Made by a program: the position numbers and the translations under genes. Positions 38,001 to 51,679 of a DNA stretch of 64,000 nucleotides are shown here, in pieces. Position 1 is the stretch's first letter; each line of letters begins with the position of its first letter. The notes below the pieces were generated by a model, which searched no databases, had not been told where the DNA came from, and worked only from the letters and a program-made list of their open reading frames with translations. Source of the DNA: Stercorarius parasiticus (taxonomy: Eukaryota; Chordata; Aves; Charadriiformes; Stercorariidae); the NCBI GenBank assembly GCA_013396915.1, contig VWZL01004996.1, positions 485,783 to 549,782 of the forward strand, written 5' to 3'.

Positions 38001-40129
38001 TTTTATTGAAACTTCTAATGGCTCACCACGAATTATACTCCTGAGTAGCCTGTGTGGGCTTAAGAGTCTGTAGGTCATCCTAAAAGTCCCAACCAATGCT
38101 GCAATGTCTTCTGCAAAGGGTTAATGCATGCTTTGTCTACTCTAGTTTTCAGTTGATTGGGCAATGACAGTCTTACTGCTTCCCCTGAGAGATCTTTTCA
38201 CGTAACATCAATTCCACAGTAAGTCATTTCTGTTTCTCATTCTGTTGCCCTATAAAACTTTCTGGGGGGCAAGGGAAAAATAATCAAAATGAATGAGTAA
38301 GGCCTGCGTCACATTTAATTAAAAATATTTTTGCCCTTGGAATGAAAAGGTATGGTGATAACTGGAGTCACTGGGGAGTCCTGCCTAAAAAGTGTTGGCA
38401 CCATATCACCTTATTTCAGTACAGATAGAAAATTGAACAAAATGTGCAATTATGTCTTAAACAAAAATGTGGTGCTAGACATCAAATGCATGTAGCTGAA
38501 GCAACGTATGAACACATGGCATCTTTGCTAAGTAATTTGCTCTTAATTGTCAGCACATTTAGTACTGGCATTTTTAGATACATTTTTGGTTCATTCTCTA
38601 ACAAATGACTCTACACTAATTGTTTCTCCCAGCAATTTATTGCACAGCTGGGAGACCAAGTTGCAGAATTGCACACACACTATCTTGTATTGAATTCATT
38701 TCTTGAAAGCGTTTAAAATTCCATGAGGTAGTCAAGAATTATTTTAATTGCAGTGTCTACAATGAAAGTATGGAATTAATTAAATGTCTTGCGGGGCAGG
38801 TAAAGTACTGCTTTCAGAACCTATTGCCTAGGAATGTTTCAACAACTGTAATAGTATAAATCAAGATATCTTTTAGTAATGGGGATAACTGTGACATTTC
38901 AGAGGATCTCTTAAAAGCATATTTTTATTTAAAAGGTGAACATCTGCTAAGGTAGCAAACTCATCTGTATGCTAAAGAATTATCTTTCTGAGGATCTTTC
39001 CATTATGAAATACCTGTCATGATTCTCTTGTACAAGTCTGTTAGGTCTCACAAATCTTTCTCTCATGTCCCTCCTAAGGGACACTTATCTTTTCTGATGA
39101 GAGATGAATGTTCATAATTCAAAAAAAATGTTTTAATCTTAAGCAGACAAAAGTCTAAAGGCTTACTAAGGAATATTAGCTGGAACAGTATAAATGGAGA
39201 TGGATCTTTAGAAAATGGGATGCCTACTCTATGTTGGATTAGCTTTCAAGAAGCGCTGATGTCACATTATAAGTTGGGAACAAATTGCTAAAAAGTCCTT
39301 CTCTCTTAGATCATGAATCACACTGCTCTGATGTGTCAAATATCACCAAGTGTGATCAGTCAAATCAACTGACATCAGTTTGACTGAACACATCTTTAGT
39401 GAATTATTTTTTTTTTCCATAGGAGCATGATCTCATAGCTCTCCAACGTTACACTGGAAGCAAGATCTTGAGACATCCAGGAAAAAATGGTTATATGAAT
39501 TCGGTATGTATTTTAAGTCTCAAGCAAGCAAATTCCTGCCAAATTCTTCAGGGCTTTGCTTTTTAAATAATTATTTCAACAACTGTTTGCCATTGTCAAA
39601 TTATTGTTGTAATTGAAAGTACTCCATGCTTTTAGTAGTCTGTGAAATGTAAGTGCCATGCATTTACTGCAGAGGCTTAACATCATTCATGAACCTTTGA
39701 GTGCAGTGAGCCCCTTGAAACACTGGCCTCATTTAGAAGACCTGTCTTGCAAGCTGTAATTTTTCTGTAAGAGTTAAGCACAAGGACTTGGCCATAAAAG
39801 GACAAATTCACCTGGTCGTGTCTGATCGTGGCAGCTAGGAAGACCCGGACCTATGAAATGCTTGGACTGGAAACCCCACCTACTGCTAGCGGAAGCCAAG
39901 GCTTGGTGCCAGACCCAAAGCAAACACAAGGTCACAGAAGCTAAAGTTGGAATTGGAAAGCTCCAAATGGCTTCACAGCAATGACTGAGATGATGGGTGA
40001 GGAGAAGAGAAGAGGGTGGACAACCCATCATTTAAGGGAATCCAGCTGTAGGCAACGTCACAAAACAGATCTGCAAGAAGGTTAAGTCCCACAGCCCCGT
40101 AAAAAGAGAAACTGGTTTACTGGGGGAGC

Positions 40130-40193
40130 TTGGGGAGTTGGTTTTTTGGGGTTTGGTTGTATTTTAGGTTGTGGGGTTGGTTGTTTTTTTTTT
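40130..40193. repeat. G/T-rich low-complexity tract
   Basis: Runs of G and T alternate, with four or more G tracts separated by T-rich spacers. The opposite-strand frame reads as proline/lysine/glutamine low complexity and is not taken as a gene. Confidence 0.7.
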
Positions 40194-40689
40194 CTGAAAA
40201 TGCCATATGCACACATGCACCTAAATTCCAAGATGGTGCATGCATGCAGAAAGTGGATATGCAAAAAACATAGCAAATCAATTATTTGCACATGCAATCT
40301 CCGATTGTGTGCACATTCAGAGTAAAAATGTGTGGAAATCCTGATCTTTTTTTAAATGTTATATCATGTTCACTTATATAAAAAATCTTGCTGCAATCAG
40401 TTAACTGTGCTCTTTTAAGCTAGTTGCAACTCTCTGAATATACTATATCCTTCCTTTTTAACCACTTAATGAAGTGCTTAGCTAGCATATTTTTACATTT
40501 TTTTTTCAGTTTGATTCTTTTCTCTGTGTATTCTCTTTTTTCACACAGGACAAAAACATTCCTTTTGATTTTATCTGTGAAGGGGAGGAGAACGTTGCAA
40601 TCTAATAGAATAAATGCAGCCCACACTAAATTGGCATAGCTCTGTCAGTGTTACTGAGTGGTGTCTGCCTAACCTAGAGTGGAATTTCT

Positions 40690-40703
40690 ATTGATTTCAA
40701 TTG
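40690..40703. repeat. Core of an ancient amniote interspersed repeat
   Basis: ATTGATTTCAATTG, followed by a GGCTAAG word, matches the self-complementary ATTGACTTCAATGG core of a widespread old reptile/bird repeat. Only the core is convincing. Confidence 0.35.
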
Positions 40704-41156
40704 AAGAAGGGCTAAGTTCCTTAATGAAAAAGGAGTAGAACCAAATAGTTCTTAGCCAAACAGTTTTGGGGCTTTTTTTCTCATAAATTTGCAGGCTGAA
40801 ATCCTAAATCGTGTAGATTACTTATCAGATTGTATTATCTGCTGATGTTCAGCCTCTGTTAGCTAAATCAACACCTCTGAACAGCAAGACTGCAGCTTTC
40901 TATAAATCACTGTTTAGTTAAAACAGTCTGACTGTGACCTGCATGCTACAGGGACAGGCGCAGCACCTGAATAAGTGGAAGGGGAAATGGAAGGGCTGGG
41001 CAGCCCCATGATGGTGACAGCATCGTATAACAGAGCACACACTACTAGGGAAGGACTAAATAGCTCTCCCCTCCCCAGCATTGCTGTTCTGTGCCAGCAG
41101 AGAAGCTGAAACACCTGATAACGTTTTTAGTTTAAGAGATTTTTTTTTAATTACTT

Positions 41157-41172
41157 CTACTGATTTCAACGG
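41157..41172. repeat. Core of an ancient amniote interspersed repeat
   Basis: CTACTGATTTCAACGG is a degenerate copy of the same ATTGACTTCAATGG core found elsewhere in the window. Confidence 0.3.
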
Positions 41173-44100
41173 AATGAAGGATTTGCTGCCCTGATAAAAA
41201 TGCAAATTTTTTCCAGCCATATCAGCTGGTCCAGTAAAAGACATAATCTGTTCCTGCAAAACTTACCTATCTTAACCTCAGGTCAGTTCTGCTACCTTAA
41301 TTAATAAAGGCAATGTTGTAGCTGGCAAGCAGTGGCAAGTTCCTTATTAGCTCAGTTCATTTCATCAGACAACAAGTGATAGCCAGCCTGAACACCCGCA
41401 AAGCTGGTGTCTGCACTGAAGACCTTCACTCTTCCAGCATCCTGTCAGGAAAAATCCCACAATTTACACACCTGCCAGATTGAAATGGGGAATATGAGTA
41501 ATTAAGGGCTTTTGTTTGTAACAGGGAGCTAAAGGGAGGCAAAACAGCAAATTTGTTCTCATCTGCCCTTTGAAAAAATCCACCTCAGAGTGATTGCATG
41601 CGACTGGTCACATTAGGGCTGCCATGAGAGAGGACCAGCTTTTGTGGTCCCTTTGGCTATGTGTTCTGGGACAGCCTGAGAGGGCCTGTCCACAGGTCTT
41701 TCACCATGAGTGGGTGAGTCATGTTTTGCCCCAGGAGGTGTTTGGGCTCTTTTTCAAGCAGCTCTTCCTTGGGTTACACGAGGGTTAGCTCTTCTGTGGC
41801 CACTGACAGGGGCAGTGGGAGCTGGAGACAGCTCCTGCTCACCCAGCAGGAACCATGCAGCCCTTCCTCTCCTCACCACCAAAACTCAGTCAACTCCAGC
41901 CCAGCTAAGGAAGCTGCAGATACAGTAAGGCCAGGACTTAACCCAGAGACCCTTATTAAATGTATTTTCTTCTGGAAATTAGAGTACAGTAGCTGGTATT
42001 TTAGTTAACCTTTGCAATGACATATTTATTCTGGTGTACCCAATAATTTCTTATCGCAAAGTTTTTTCCACATGGAAACTTTAGACAATTCTATTTCCAA
42101 AAAGGAACTCGAAAAGATTGTGTTCCCACTTCACTGTAGAAGTGTGGTTATATTTGTAACAATTAAAAATGCACTTCCCCTTGGGGAAATGTCAGTGGTA
42201 ATTATCACACTGATGATTCAGAGAATGCTTCTTTCTACAACTGGCTCTTGATAAATTGCTGATACTTGTTTGACACTTTCAGTTCTCCTGTTTGATTAAA
42301 TAATCATCAGGAAAATATCCACATCACCACTTCATAGTCAGATGTCAGTCTTCTTTCATGTTGAAGTGCATCACTCTTGCTGTTAAAAATCACAACCTCA
42401 TCACTACCTGAAAGCCAAAAAAGCCTCCAAGAACTCGTGTGTGTGGCCCATAGTCAGTGTGTGTCAGTAGTAACTAGAAGAGCTATACAGCTAAACCCAC
42501 CTCTAAATGAACATCACTTGGATGGAAAGTGCAGGGATAAAATGCTTGCCTTGCTTTGGCAGCAGTACATGCCGATAATAAAATCTTTCATGGAGCTGCT
42601 GGTCTTTTCTTGACTCTTGTTCATCATTGTCTGTGTTTCACTGTGCATTTGGCTTGCAACTCACGCTCATCATGTTTATTATACCCTCCACCACTGGGCC
42701 AGGGACCAGTCAATAGAAACATTTCCACTGACCTCAGAGGGTGCTGGATCAAACTTTTGATCTCTTCATGAAAATTGATCTCGCTTCTTATACCTCTAAT
42801 CCCAAATTCACGTCTCACATGTAGTCTCACATCTTCTCTCCTTGAAATCCTGCTTGCTCAGTCATTCCTTGGTTGATGTTCTCTGCCTTGGCCTTCATTG
42901 CAGGCACCATGTGCAAATACTAATACATACCAATATCTTATTAGCATACCTTGCAGTGGTAAACCACTATAAACCTTACTGTGTCTTTCCTCTTCCTTTC
43001 ATTACCAACACAATTTCCAGTGCTGTCTAACTGAGACCAAAAGAGTCTCAAATCACATTCTTAAAATAATGTATGTTGGAAAATAGTACTACTTTATCCG
43101 AAATTTCAATCCTTTCGGTAGCTGAGTACAGCTCTGTTTTTCTCTCTCCTTCTGCCTTATTTTTGAGTTCCCCTATTGCTAAGGAGGCAGTTCTCTCTCA
43201 CAAACATGTAAGAAATTCTCACATCCCAGACCAAAGCCTGCACAGTTGTGAGTCTTGGGTATTTCTGTTTTTTTCTCAGCCACAGACCTACTTGTAGACT
43301 TCATTCACTCTGATGTGCAGTGAAGCGTGTTGGTAGTTCCCACATGCTGCAATTCATTTTCACTACCTAAATAAAGTCCCTTCTGTCAATATTAGAACAC
43401 GATACAATGGCTTCTTTTTTTTTTTTTTCCCCCTGATCCCTCCCAGTAAACAAATGTACTATCCTTTTAACCTCTGCTTTCATGGAGCAATGGATCAGCT
43501 TTCCAAAAGTGGTTCAGCGGCAGCAATTCTGGGTTATGGCCTTCTTTGAACTCTTGATCCATCATATCTGATGTGCTGTCAAGCCCCTTGACTGATTTTC
43601 AAATCAGTCTCTAACTGCACAGAAGCTACCGATGCCTTTGGCCAGACAAATCACATGAGCAGATGTAAGGTGACCCAAACAAGGTGCATAAATGATGTGT
43701 TTGGGATCAGATTCAGTTGCCCGCTGTGCTAGTTGCCACATAGACACTAATTAAACATACAATTCTTACTACAAGAAGCTTCAGCACTGCAATGGAGGAA
43801 GGAAACCAACACCTAGGAAGTGGGGACAACGGATGACGAAGCATAAAACAGTGTTTGGAAACAAAGAGAATTAAAGAATATTAAAGAAACAGCTTTGAAG
43901 TTGCAAAGTCAAAGAACCAAAGTTAGGAAAAGCCAAAAATTAGATTGGTTTCGCTCTACCTCTCCTTATGCAATTATGTGCCGTTTTTTTCAGCAGAAAT
44001 ATTTTGTCATTCAGGTAAGAGGTTATCAACCTAAAGAATAGGTACTTACTATTTTATTTTCTCTGCATTTGTCACTCTATGCTCTCCAGGTGCACTTACT

Positions 44101-45473
44101 GCATATCATTCAAACCTTTGCCATGAAGACAGAGTTATTCATGGACTTTACCATTATGTTTCTCGCTGCAGGATCCACAGTGTCCATTTTCACAACACCT
44201 GCAGAGGCCCATTGTGATAACCCAGCAAAGGTCTCTCACCTAGCCAAGTTCTTGGTAGCCCTTCTCATTGTGCATACAAACAAGTCTCCAGCATTTGCCA
44301 AGCTGATGGTAGAAATCCATCATACATATTAGGAAGACCCTGGGGGGGAACTTGCTAACACCTGGGCTAGAAGCAATTGCCCTTTGAGGGCTTGGCTCAG
44401 CCTACTGCTGAGGCAGGGGAACATTCATAACCTTGGGAGCACATTCCTGGCACTGGCACTATAGAAGACTATAGTCTTTGGCTGAAGACATCTTTGGTGG
44501 AAGAGCGGAATCAGTGCCTCTATGTCACAAAAGACTGAGCAGTAGAAAGGCCTTCAAGATGGAAAAACCACCTGGGGTCAACTCCATGCAGGCAGAATCT
44601 TCAGGAAATTTATAGCCTTGAAGAAAATGTTAGGCAGAGTTCTAAGCAGTAACTTAAAAACTGCAGTTGTAAATGTCTCCTTGCAAAGCAATCAGCCTCT
44701 AAACTTCATTATGTGCTTTTCTATTTTATTGTGAAGCTTCCCAGGTGCCAAGAGTTGCATCTGCTATCCCAGCATTGTCATAGGTCAGCAGTTCTGAAAA
44801 GTTCATCATGTATCTGACTCCTTCACTAGAACAGGAACTAGAAACTCTTGTCACATCCTCCAAGAGGCTCAGTCAGGAAAGTGTTATAGATGCATTCTGC
44901 CATCACCTACAGGATCTGGCTCCACCTAAAGTGCCGTAGTTCATTTCAAAATTTAGCTGAAAAAGAACTGCCTACTTTCATATGCACATATATGTGCGTA
45001 TGTATATAGGTGCCTGTGCTTTACTTCCCTTAATAGGATTTACACCCCCTATCTCATACTTCTCAGACTAGTGTCCTCATTCCCAAGCTGTGGAACGTTC
45101 TGGGGAAGAGAGACTTTCTTGTGTCACTGCTCAGGGAAGAAGTCACAATTCAGTGGGTCAAAGACTGAGAACACAAGAGAGAGGGTGGCTCTGTAGCCCA
45201 CTCAGCCTTAAAATACTCCTACAGAGCTCTTGAGAGCCATAATTTTTCCAAAGACTTTCATGATGGCAAGTTTGGGGACCGTCTCAAAGGAATGGTAAAA
45301 GGCTCATCCTTGAGTAAAGGCCACAAATGAATAAAGGCTGCCAGACTTCAAGATAGGGGACAGATGACCTATGTTTTTCCAAACAAAAGGTCAGCAGACA
45401 TTTTTAGCATGGGAAGAACACCACGTTTTTCTCCATATTCCTTCTTAGAAGTGACAGTTTATTTTCTGCATAA

Positions 45474-45496
45474 ATATATGTGTGTGTGTATATATA
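45474..45496. repeat. TG/TA microsatellite
   Basis: A short compound run of TG then TA dinucleotides. Confidence 0.8.
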
Positions 45497-46849
45497 AATT
45501 CACCATGAAGTGTACACCCAGCATAGAAAATTTGTGTGGTGTTTGGCAAAGTTGGAAGTTACTCAAAGAAGGATCACATCATGGGAAACATCAGGCCACC
45601 ACAGTAACAGGCAGGGTTATCATCCTGACCTAGAACAAAACACATGGCTAGAGAGCATCATGCACTGGCAGGTTTTCTGTTTCACAGCAGTGACCACATA
45701 TTTCAGCAAGGAGCTTATGAGAAAAAGCAAGTTGGGGAGGGGGAAATACCTAGCAGATCTCTGCTCCTTAGAAAATATCTATTACTGCTACCTGCAAGAA
45801 AATCTGGCCTGCGGACCGGCAACTTGACTTCCAAGAAGAGAGGAACATTTTTTCCAGAGCTTAAACTGTGAGCTGGGATGAGGATCTCAGAAGTGGGAGC
45901 AAATACTGTAGAATGGTTGGATTTGCCCATGTGGTGCCCTTTATGTCTTTCTCAACTAGTCCTATGTCACACAACTGGTCAAAGACCCCTTGTAATAAGT
46001 GGGAGGGGGCAGAGAAGACTAACTCAGCTGCCTGCAAGAGGAGGAGACCAAGCTGAAATTCTTTATAAAAGGTATGCAGAGAAATACGCTCAACCATTGA
46101 GTGAAATGCCGGCAGTTGTTAAGAGGAGCTACACGTGCAAGGAGAGCCACTGTTTCCACTAGGCTAGCTCAAGAAGGCAGGGTTGATCTGTCAAGGAGAT
46201 GCTATAGCTGGTGGTTACTTGTAAAGTCTGAAGTCAGTTAACTGCTCACAGTTTAGAGGAAAACATGTTTGAGGTTTTATTGGAATATACAGGGATGGCA
46301 AGACATTGAGTTATGAGTAATGGAATGCTTTTCAACTCCATTACTGCAGTCAAGTATTACATTGCTTAAGTCTCTCCAGGCTGGACTGCATAATTTCCAG
46401 GTTATACCCTCCAGAGTTTCCCCAGGTGGGAGAGCCACAAGGTGAACCTAGTTACAGCAATCCTTTCTGGTTTAATTTGTCTTTTGGGGGAGATTTTTAG
46501 AACTGAAAGTGTTCTTCCTCAACACTTGAAACGTGAAAGCTGTGTTTTATTGTATCCACCAAAGCAATATATTAGCTTAAAAACAGCTTTTCTGAATTTT
46601 TAAGTTCTTATGAATTCTGCTATAAAAAAAAAAATCAGTCTTTTCTACACATAGATGATAATAGGAAAGCTACAGATACTAGATTTGGCATCTGCTCTCA
46701 GAGACGTGCTGTATACATTCATACGCACACACAACAGTCTTGAATAAGTAACATCTGTAATGTTATACTTATTCTGATTAATGAAGAGAAAGGCATTAGA
46801 TTTCCTGAGCCCTTGAATGCTGTTCTGCAATTATGTCACGACCGATCTT

Positions 46850-47090
46850 TATTGTTTCAGCTGATTATTTATCTCATTTCCTCATGATTGTCTTAAGTTG
46901 GCTCCTTTATAAATTAGGTCTTGCTATTAACAGCAATCATTAATTACCTTTACAGAAGGCTTGTGTCTGAGGAGGGAGATGTTGCGCTAACAAGTTCTGT
47001 TTTATCCAACTTTGTTTTAAATTGTTTGTTGCTGCCATTTCTGCGCAAGCTCCGGGTGTGATCCAGAAGCTAGTGCATTGATCAATAGTA
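46850..47090. promoter_or_regulatory. Candidate conserved non-coding element
   Basis: A repeat-free AT-rich block with CAGCTGATTATTTATC, TATAAATTAGG, CAATCATTAATTACC and TTGATCAATAG. The cluster of TAATTA- and TGATTA-type sites suggests homeodomain binding. Borders are approximate and conservation is untested. Confidence 0.25.
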
Positions 47091-47561
47091 CTTCAGAATT
47101 TGTTATGTGTAATGCTGAGGTTTGCAGACAGGCTATTAAAAGCAAACCATTTAAAATGCAAATGTTGTCAGAAACAAGAAGAAAGTTGTTCTAGACCCAA
47201 CAATTTGGACTACAAACTCAATGCCTCTTCAAGGGAGATGAATGAATATTGCATAGAATTGAATCTGATTCGGATGAAAAAATCATGACTAAATTCTAAA
47301 GTATGTATCTATTAAGAATAGTGTTAGAGTGGCTGCAAGGCACGTACTTCCTCACTGCAATTTTAAAAATCCTGTCTCAAGTATCTGACAGAACAAGGTA
47401 GTTTAGTATCGTGTGCTTTGCGACAAATACTGTTTGCATACTAAAGCCACAGTAAAAAAGGCAGCCCGAGCTCCAGAAGTACCCCAGGTCCCAGCAGCGA
47501 ATCCAGAAGCTGGCATTAGGCACTGGGACTCCCTCTCCAAGAGCAGAGGGGAGCAGGCACA

Positions 47562-47613
47562 AGCACTAGATGATCTTTAAGGTCCCTTCCAACCCGAACC
47601 ATTCTTTGATTCT
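47562..47613 (+). mobile_element. CR1 LINE 3'-end fragment
   Basis: The stretch CTAGATGATCTTTAAGGTCC followed by CTTCCAACC and a degenerate ATTCT(T)TGATTCT end matches the last ~50 bases of avian CR1. It is a severely 5'-truncated copy in sense orientation. Confidence 0.75.
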
Positions 47614-49857
47614 GTGTGTGTGATAAAGCACAGAGAGACATCCAGTGGAGTTGGCACCCTGCGATGGGGCTGCTGTGCAGTTGTGTTTCCCCTTCGGGGA
47701 CCACCTGGATCACACCATATACCCTTTCTGAGGGTTTCCTTTAGAAAAAAAGAAAAGTCAGTTACGTACAGCCTAGTCTCTCAAGCTGTTTGGGATCCCT
47801 AGTTCCTAGTCCTTTTTCCCTTCAATCCTCTTCGCATTAGTTACCGGAGTCTGGCAGCAGCTGAATAAAATGTTTCTGGGGTTGAGCAATTGCCGAACAG
47901 AGCTTTTTGTGGGGATAGGTACCTTGGCTCTGCTAGAGTTGAGTCGGAGATACCTTTATTGGCCTATAGGCAAGCCTAATATGAGGGGCAGAAAGGATTT
48001 TAAAATTATACTGGTGGAATTATTACAACACGAGAGAGAAGCAGTAGTATACTCTTCCCTGCAATATTGTGTTACTGCAGAGGACAGCAGAAGGATGCAA
48101 AACTAATGAACAATTAGAAGTATGGAAAAGTTTAGCGCAGATTGTTAAAGTGAAGAAGATAAATGCAAAGGGAATTGGATGTGTTACACAAAGCATCAGA
48201 AAGAAGACGCATGCAAAACCAGCTCTTTAAATGAAATAAATTCTGTTCAGCAGGAACTACCTCCTTGTTGAAATGATTGTCCCATTAAGTCATCAGTCTG
48301 TGTGGTAAAGCCAAATCACATGAACGTTAACAGACTAACAGACTAAACAAAACTATCTGTGACAAAATAAAGGATAACTAGACACCGCAACTTTAATGTG
48401 AGAGACAAATTCAGAGTTGCAAAGGTATTTGAAACGCAGCAGAAAGCATGTTTTCTTAATCCAAGTATCTAATGAGTGCTGAAAGAATGAAGCGTACAAT
48501 TGAAAACATATGCCCAAACTGAATGTGAGACTCCAAGGGGAAGCATGGTGTAGAGATCAGCTTTGTTTGCAATAACCCTGGAGAGAATTGACACAACGCA
48601 AAGGTGTTGGCACTGGTCTCCGATAGCAAAATGCAGTTGGACGATGAAGCTCTGTTAATGAAACAAAGGTTTTACTAAGTCTCTTAATTAAATCTACACT
48701 GGTATATTCTATAGCAGGTTGGCTTCTGATGCTGGAAAGAAATGGATAAGAAGTGAATTCCAAATAGGCAGTGGAGCTGAATACAACATAATCACAGCAA
48801 CTGCTGTGCCCAAGGTTAAAATTCAAAGCTCTGCACATTTCAAATAGCAAGATCAAAATGAGTCCATTTGGCAAAGCTGTTCTGGCCTGTCTGCTAACAG
48901 ATAGAAGAGTTTGAAATAGTGGAATAAAAAGTCCCAAGTGTGCTTGATTGAAGAGCAGTCTGCAAATGCAGATGATCAAATCAAGTAGATAACCTATCTA
49001 TGGAATTGAATTCTAGACTTCCTTTCAAAGAATGCCATGGGACATTGAAGAATATAGGATGTATTAAAGGCATGTAGCAAATCTTATAATTCTGAGGCGG
49101 TTTCAAAGAGCATGGAAAAAAATCAGCATACTGAAGTTAAAATGAATAGTTGCTCCCAGGCAAAGAGCAGAAAGTAATATAAGATGCAACCAACAAAGAC
49201 AGACAAGATGGCAACACAACCAGTTGTCACCAACAATGTTTTTTTCGTTGTCTGTTTTATTAAGGAAGAATTCTGTTAATAGGATGTCTTTTTTTTTAAT
49301 GATAATATGTTTGGTTGGCAAAGATATCTGCATTTCTAGCAGCCTCTGAATGCCTTTTGATTTAATCCAGATTCTGATATAAAAAATAGTGCTATTTGAG
49401 TATAACACATATTAAATGGGTTGAAAACTAGATAGCTAATAATAGATCAGCAGAGGAGACAGCCATCACCTAAGGGAAAGCTATCACATTTCCTTCAGCA
49501 GTTCTCCTGTGGATCATCACTGCTCGTTAATTTTATCAATATTTTCAGGGGGGGGGGCAATCATCAGAAAAGAATGAAAATTTCTTTGAACATGAATACA
49601 TATTTAAGGACATGTCATTTTGACTAAATTACCTGGATCGAATGGTAAATGGCCCCACATCTGATCCTGTATTTGACTTTATCACAGGATGTGGATCTGG
49701 GGCAGCCTGTGATTGAAAGCATTGAAACCTCTGAAAGATTGAGAATCACTGAACGTGAATTCCCAAGATGATGTGGTAGCTCATAGGGGTAATTCAAATG
49801 GAGGTAGCAACAGAGAGGTTTTTTAAATATCTGTAGCATAAATTCATCATTAGAATA
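47614..49857. other. Intergenic stretch, no gene recognised
   Basis: Mixed AT-rich DNA with a 10-G run at 49548-49557. The longest open frame (minus, 48557-48979, 140 codons) has no recognisable domain. No RNA gene or repeat could be supported. Confidence 0.5.
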
Positions 49858-49930
49858 CAATCTTCACTTTGGAAAGGATGCAGACAAACTGGGAAAAGAT
49901 TCAGAAAAGTGCTAGAAGAACTATTCAGAT
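49858..49930 (+). mobile_element. CR1-type LINE remnant, late ORF2 segment
   Basis: One frame reads HFGKDADKLGKDSEK followed by a stop, close to the 'HFKKDVDKLEKVQRRA' segment near the end of CR1/L3-type ORF2. Only about 70 bases can be aligned by eye. It lies upstream of the reverse-transcriptase piece on the same strand, so the two are separate insertions or a rearrangement. Confidence 0.45.
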
Positions 49931-51679
49931 TCAAAGATACGATTTAAGATTTGTTTTAATGCATCCATGTACCTTCAATTCTAACTTGTCATCACTGAGC
50001 ATTGCACTAAAGGTCTCCATGGTGGTACAGAATGACATAAGATGACTGAAACCTTTGGGGAGTATAGAAGTTGTAGGAAAAGGACTGAACTAAAATAGAC
50101 TGAGATCAACAAATCCCTCAGCTATTGGCTAAGAGCTATGGGGAAGCAGCCATCCTTTGCTAAACCAAACACTTAGTGCCATTGGCTTTTGAAACCATGG
50201 GCTTAAACAGTGTAAAGACATTGAAGTGACCAAAATGATTATGTTAAAAAAATAGAATCAATGCACTATATAAGCAGATGGGTTTGTGAATTCATTCTAG
50301 AAGTGTCCACTCTGATAGTCACTACAACTAGTAGCAGAGGGTTAAAGAAAGATTTTGGGGATTTGAGAAGGAAGCAAGAGGAACAGCTAGATGAATATCC
50401 ATACAAACCTTTTGGAGATCCTTCCATGCTTACAAGTTATAAAGAGCAGAAAATCTGAAGTGTCCTCAGGACTTTGCTTCTGGTCTGAAGCTTTTGCTTT
50501 GGTGGAATAATGGGACATGTACTAGTAGGAGAGCGGCTGTATGAATAGTGTGTCTTGTTCATGGGTTAGGGAGTGGCTGGGAATTAGCTAGAACAGCAGG
50601 AGGCTATTAGTACAATGACTCCAGGGAAGACAGCTGAAGACACAAACATGGTTCCAGCTGCAAATATGGTATAATAAACAACAAACTTTGAAGTAATTTA
50701 ACAAGGAATGCAAAGAAAAGAAATGTTTTGGATTCTTCTACAACAGTAGTAGAGTGTGTGGATAATGCAGTGAAGGAACAGGAAAATCTTATTAGCAAAA
50801 AGATATACTCAGCATCACTAGCGTCTGGTGGGATGAGAAATGCGAATGGAGCATCACATGCAGATTATAACCTGGGTAAGCAGATAAAGTAGGTAAAAGC
50901 AGCAAGCAGAAGGAGGGAAGACCAACTTAGTAATTACGGCTCACAACTAAAAGGTCTCAAAAGCATATGGGTTGGTGTACTAACTAACAAAGACCAGGGA
51001 TGCTGACACAGATGTGTCACAAACTGCCAAATCAAACCCAAGAATTGGATGAATTACCTCTTAAACATTTGTCTGCAATATCTAGGAATAAAAATAGTAG
51101 CATCTGGACAAACTCAGTTCAGCATGTGTGCTACTTTATCTCATGCAGCTAGCAGTAAACCATCACTGATAGTTTCCAAGAATCACAGATTTTTTTGCCC
51201 CAACTTAAAAGGCATGTTGTCCAGCATGGAAAAAAACTATTTTTTGGACCTTGTTATGATGAATTAATTTTTAGACTGGAAACGGGTGGGTGGCTAGAGA
51301 CCGGAAATTACATTGCATATGAGCAATACTGAGCAATATCTACATGGAGGGCAGCTTCTTAACTTCAGAACAGTCCTGGGAGAGAGTCAAATGAAGACAA
51401 ATATCTCAAGTGAAAAAATCACCATACAACATGCAGCGGGAACTGTATTAGATAGCAATTTTCATACATTAAATGCTATAAAATGCAGGAAGTTAACAAA
51501 GGAAGCTAAAGACAACAGGAAAAATCCAGCGGTAATAAGAAGTAAAAGGCGTAAAAAGCAGTAAGAAAAATCCAGGGATAAAAAGCAGTAAGAAAGTGTT
51601 CTAAAGTATACCAAAACTCGAAGAAATACTCTCAACAGTGTGAATCTAATACTAGCTGGAAGTGGAGAATCAGTGTTTT
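49931..51679. other. Intergenic stretch, no gene recognised
   Basis: The sequence is A/G-rich and AT-rich. Flanked on both sides by plus-strand CR1-type fossils, parts may be eroded LINE sequence, but no motif could be placed. Open frames reach 83 codons (51313-51564) and include the lysine/arginine-rich tail caused by the tandem duplication. Confidence 0.45.
51521..51595. repeat. Short tandem duplication, 27-bp period
   Basis: TAAAAAGCAGTAAGAAA occurs at 51552-51568 and again at 51579-51595, exactly 27 bases apart. The intervening AAAAATCCAG also appears just before the first copy. It is a local duplication in A-rich DNA next to the LINE fossil. Confidence 0.7.

Larger units (their letters stand above)
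35021..46849. other. Gene desert segment, no gene recognised
   Basis: About 11.8 kb of AT-rich DNA without a recognisable exon, RNA gene or large repeat. It holds a G/T-rich tract (40130-40193), a T run (43415-43428), a TG/TA microsatellite (45474-45496) and two short ancient-repeat cores near 40690 and 41157. Open frames reach 105 codons and show no motif. Confidence 0.5.

Noticed and set aside
40082..40297. Proline/glutamine/lysine-rich minus-strand frame
   Set aside because: It is caused by the G/T-rich low-complexity tract at 40130-40193.
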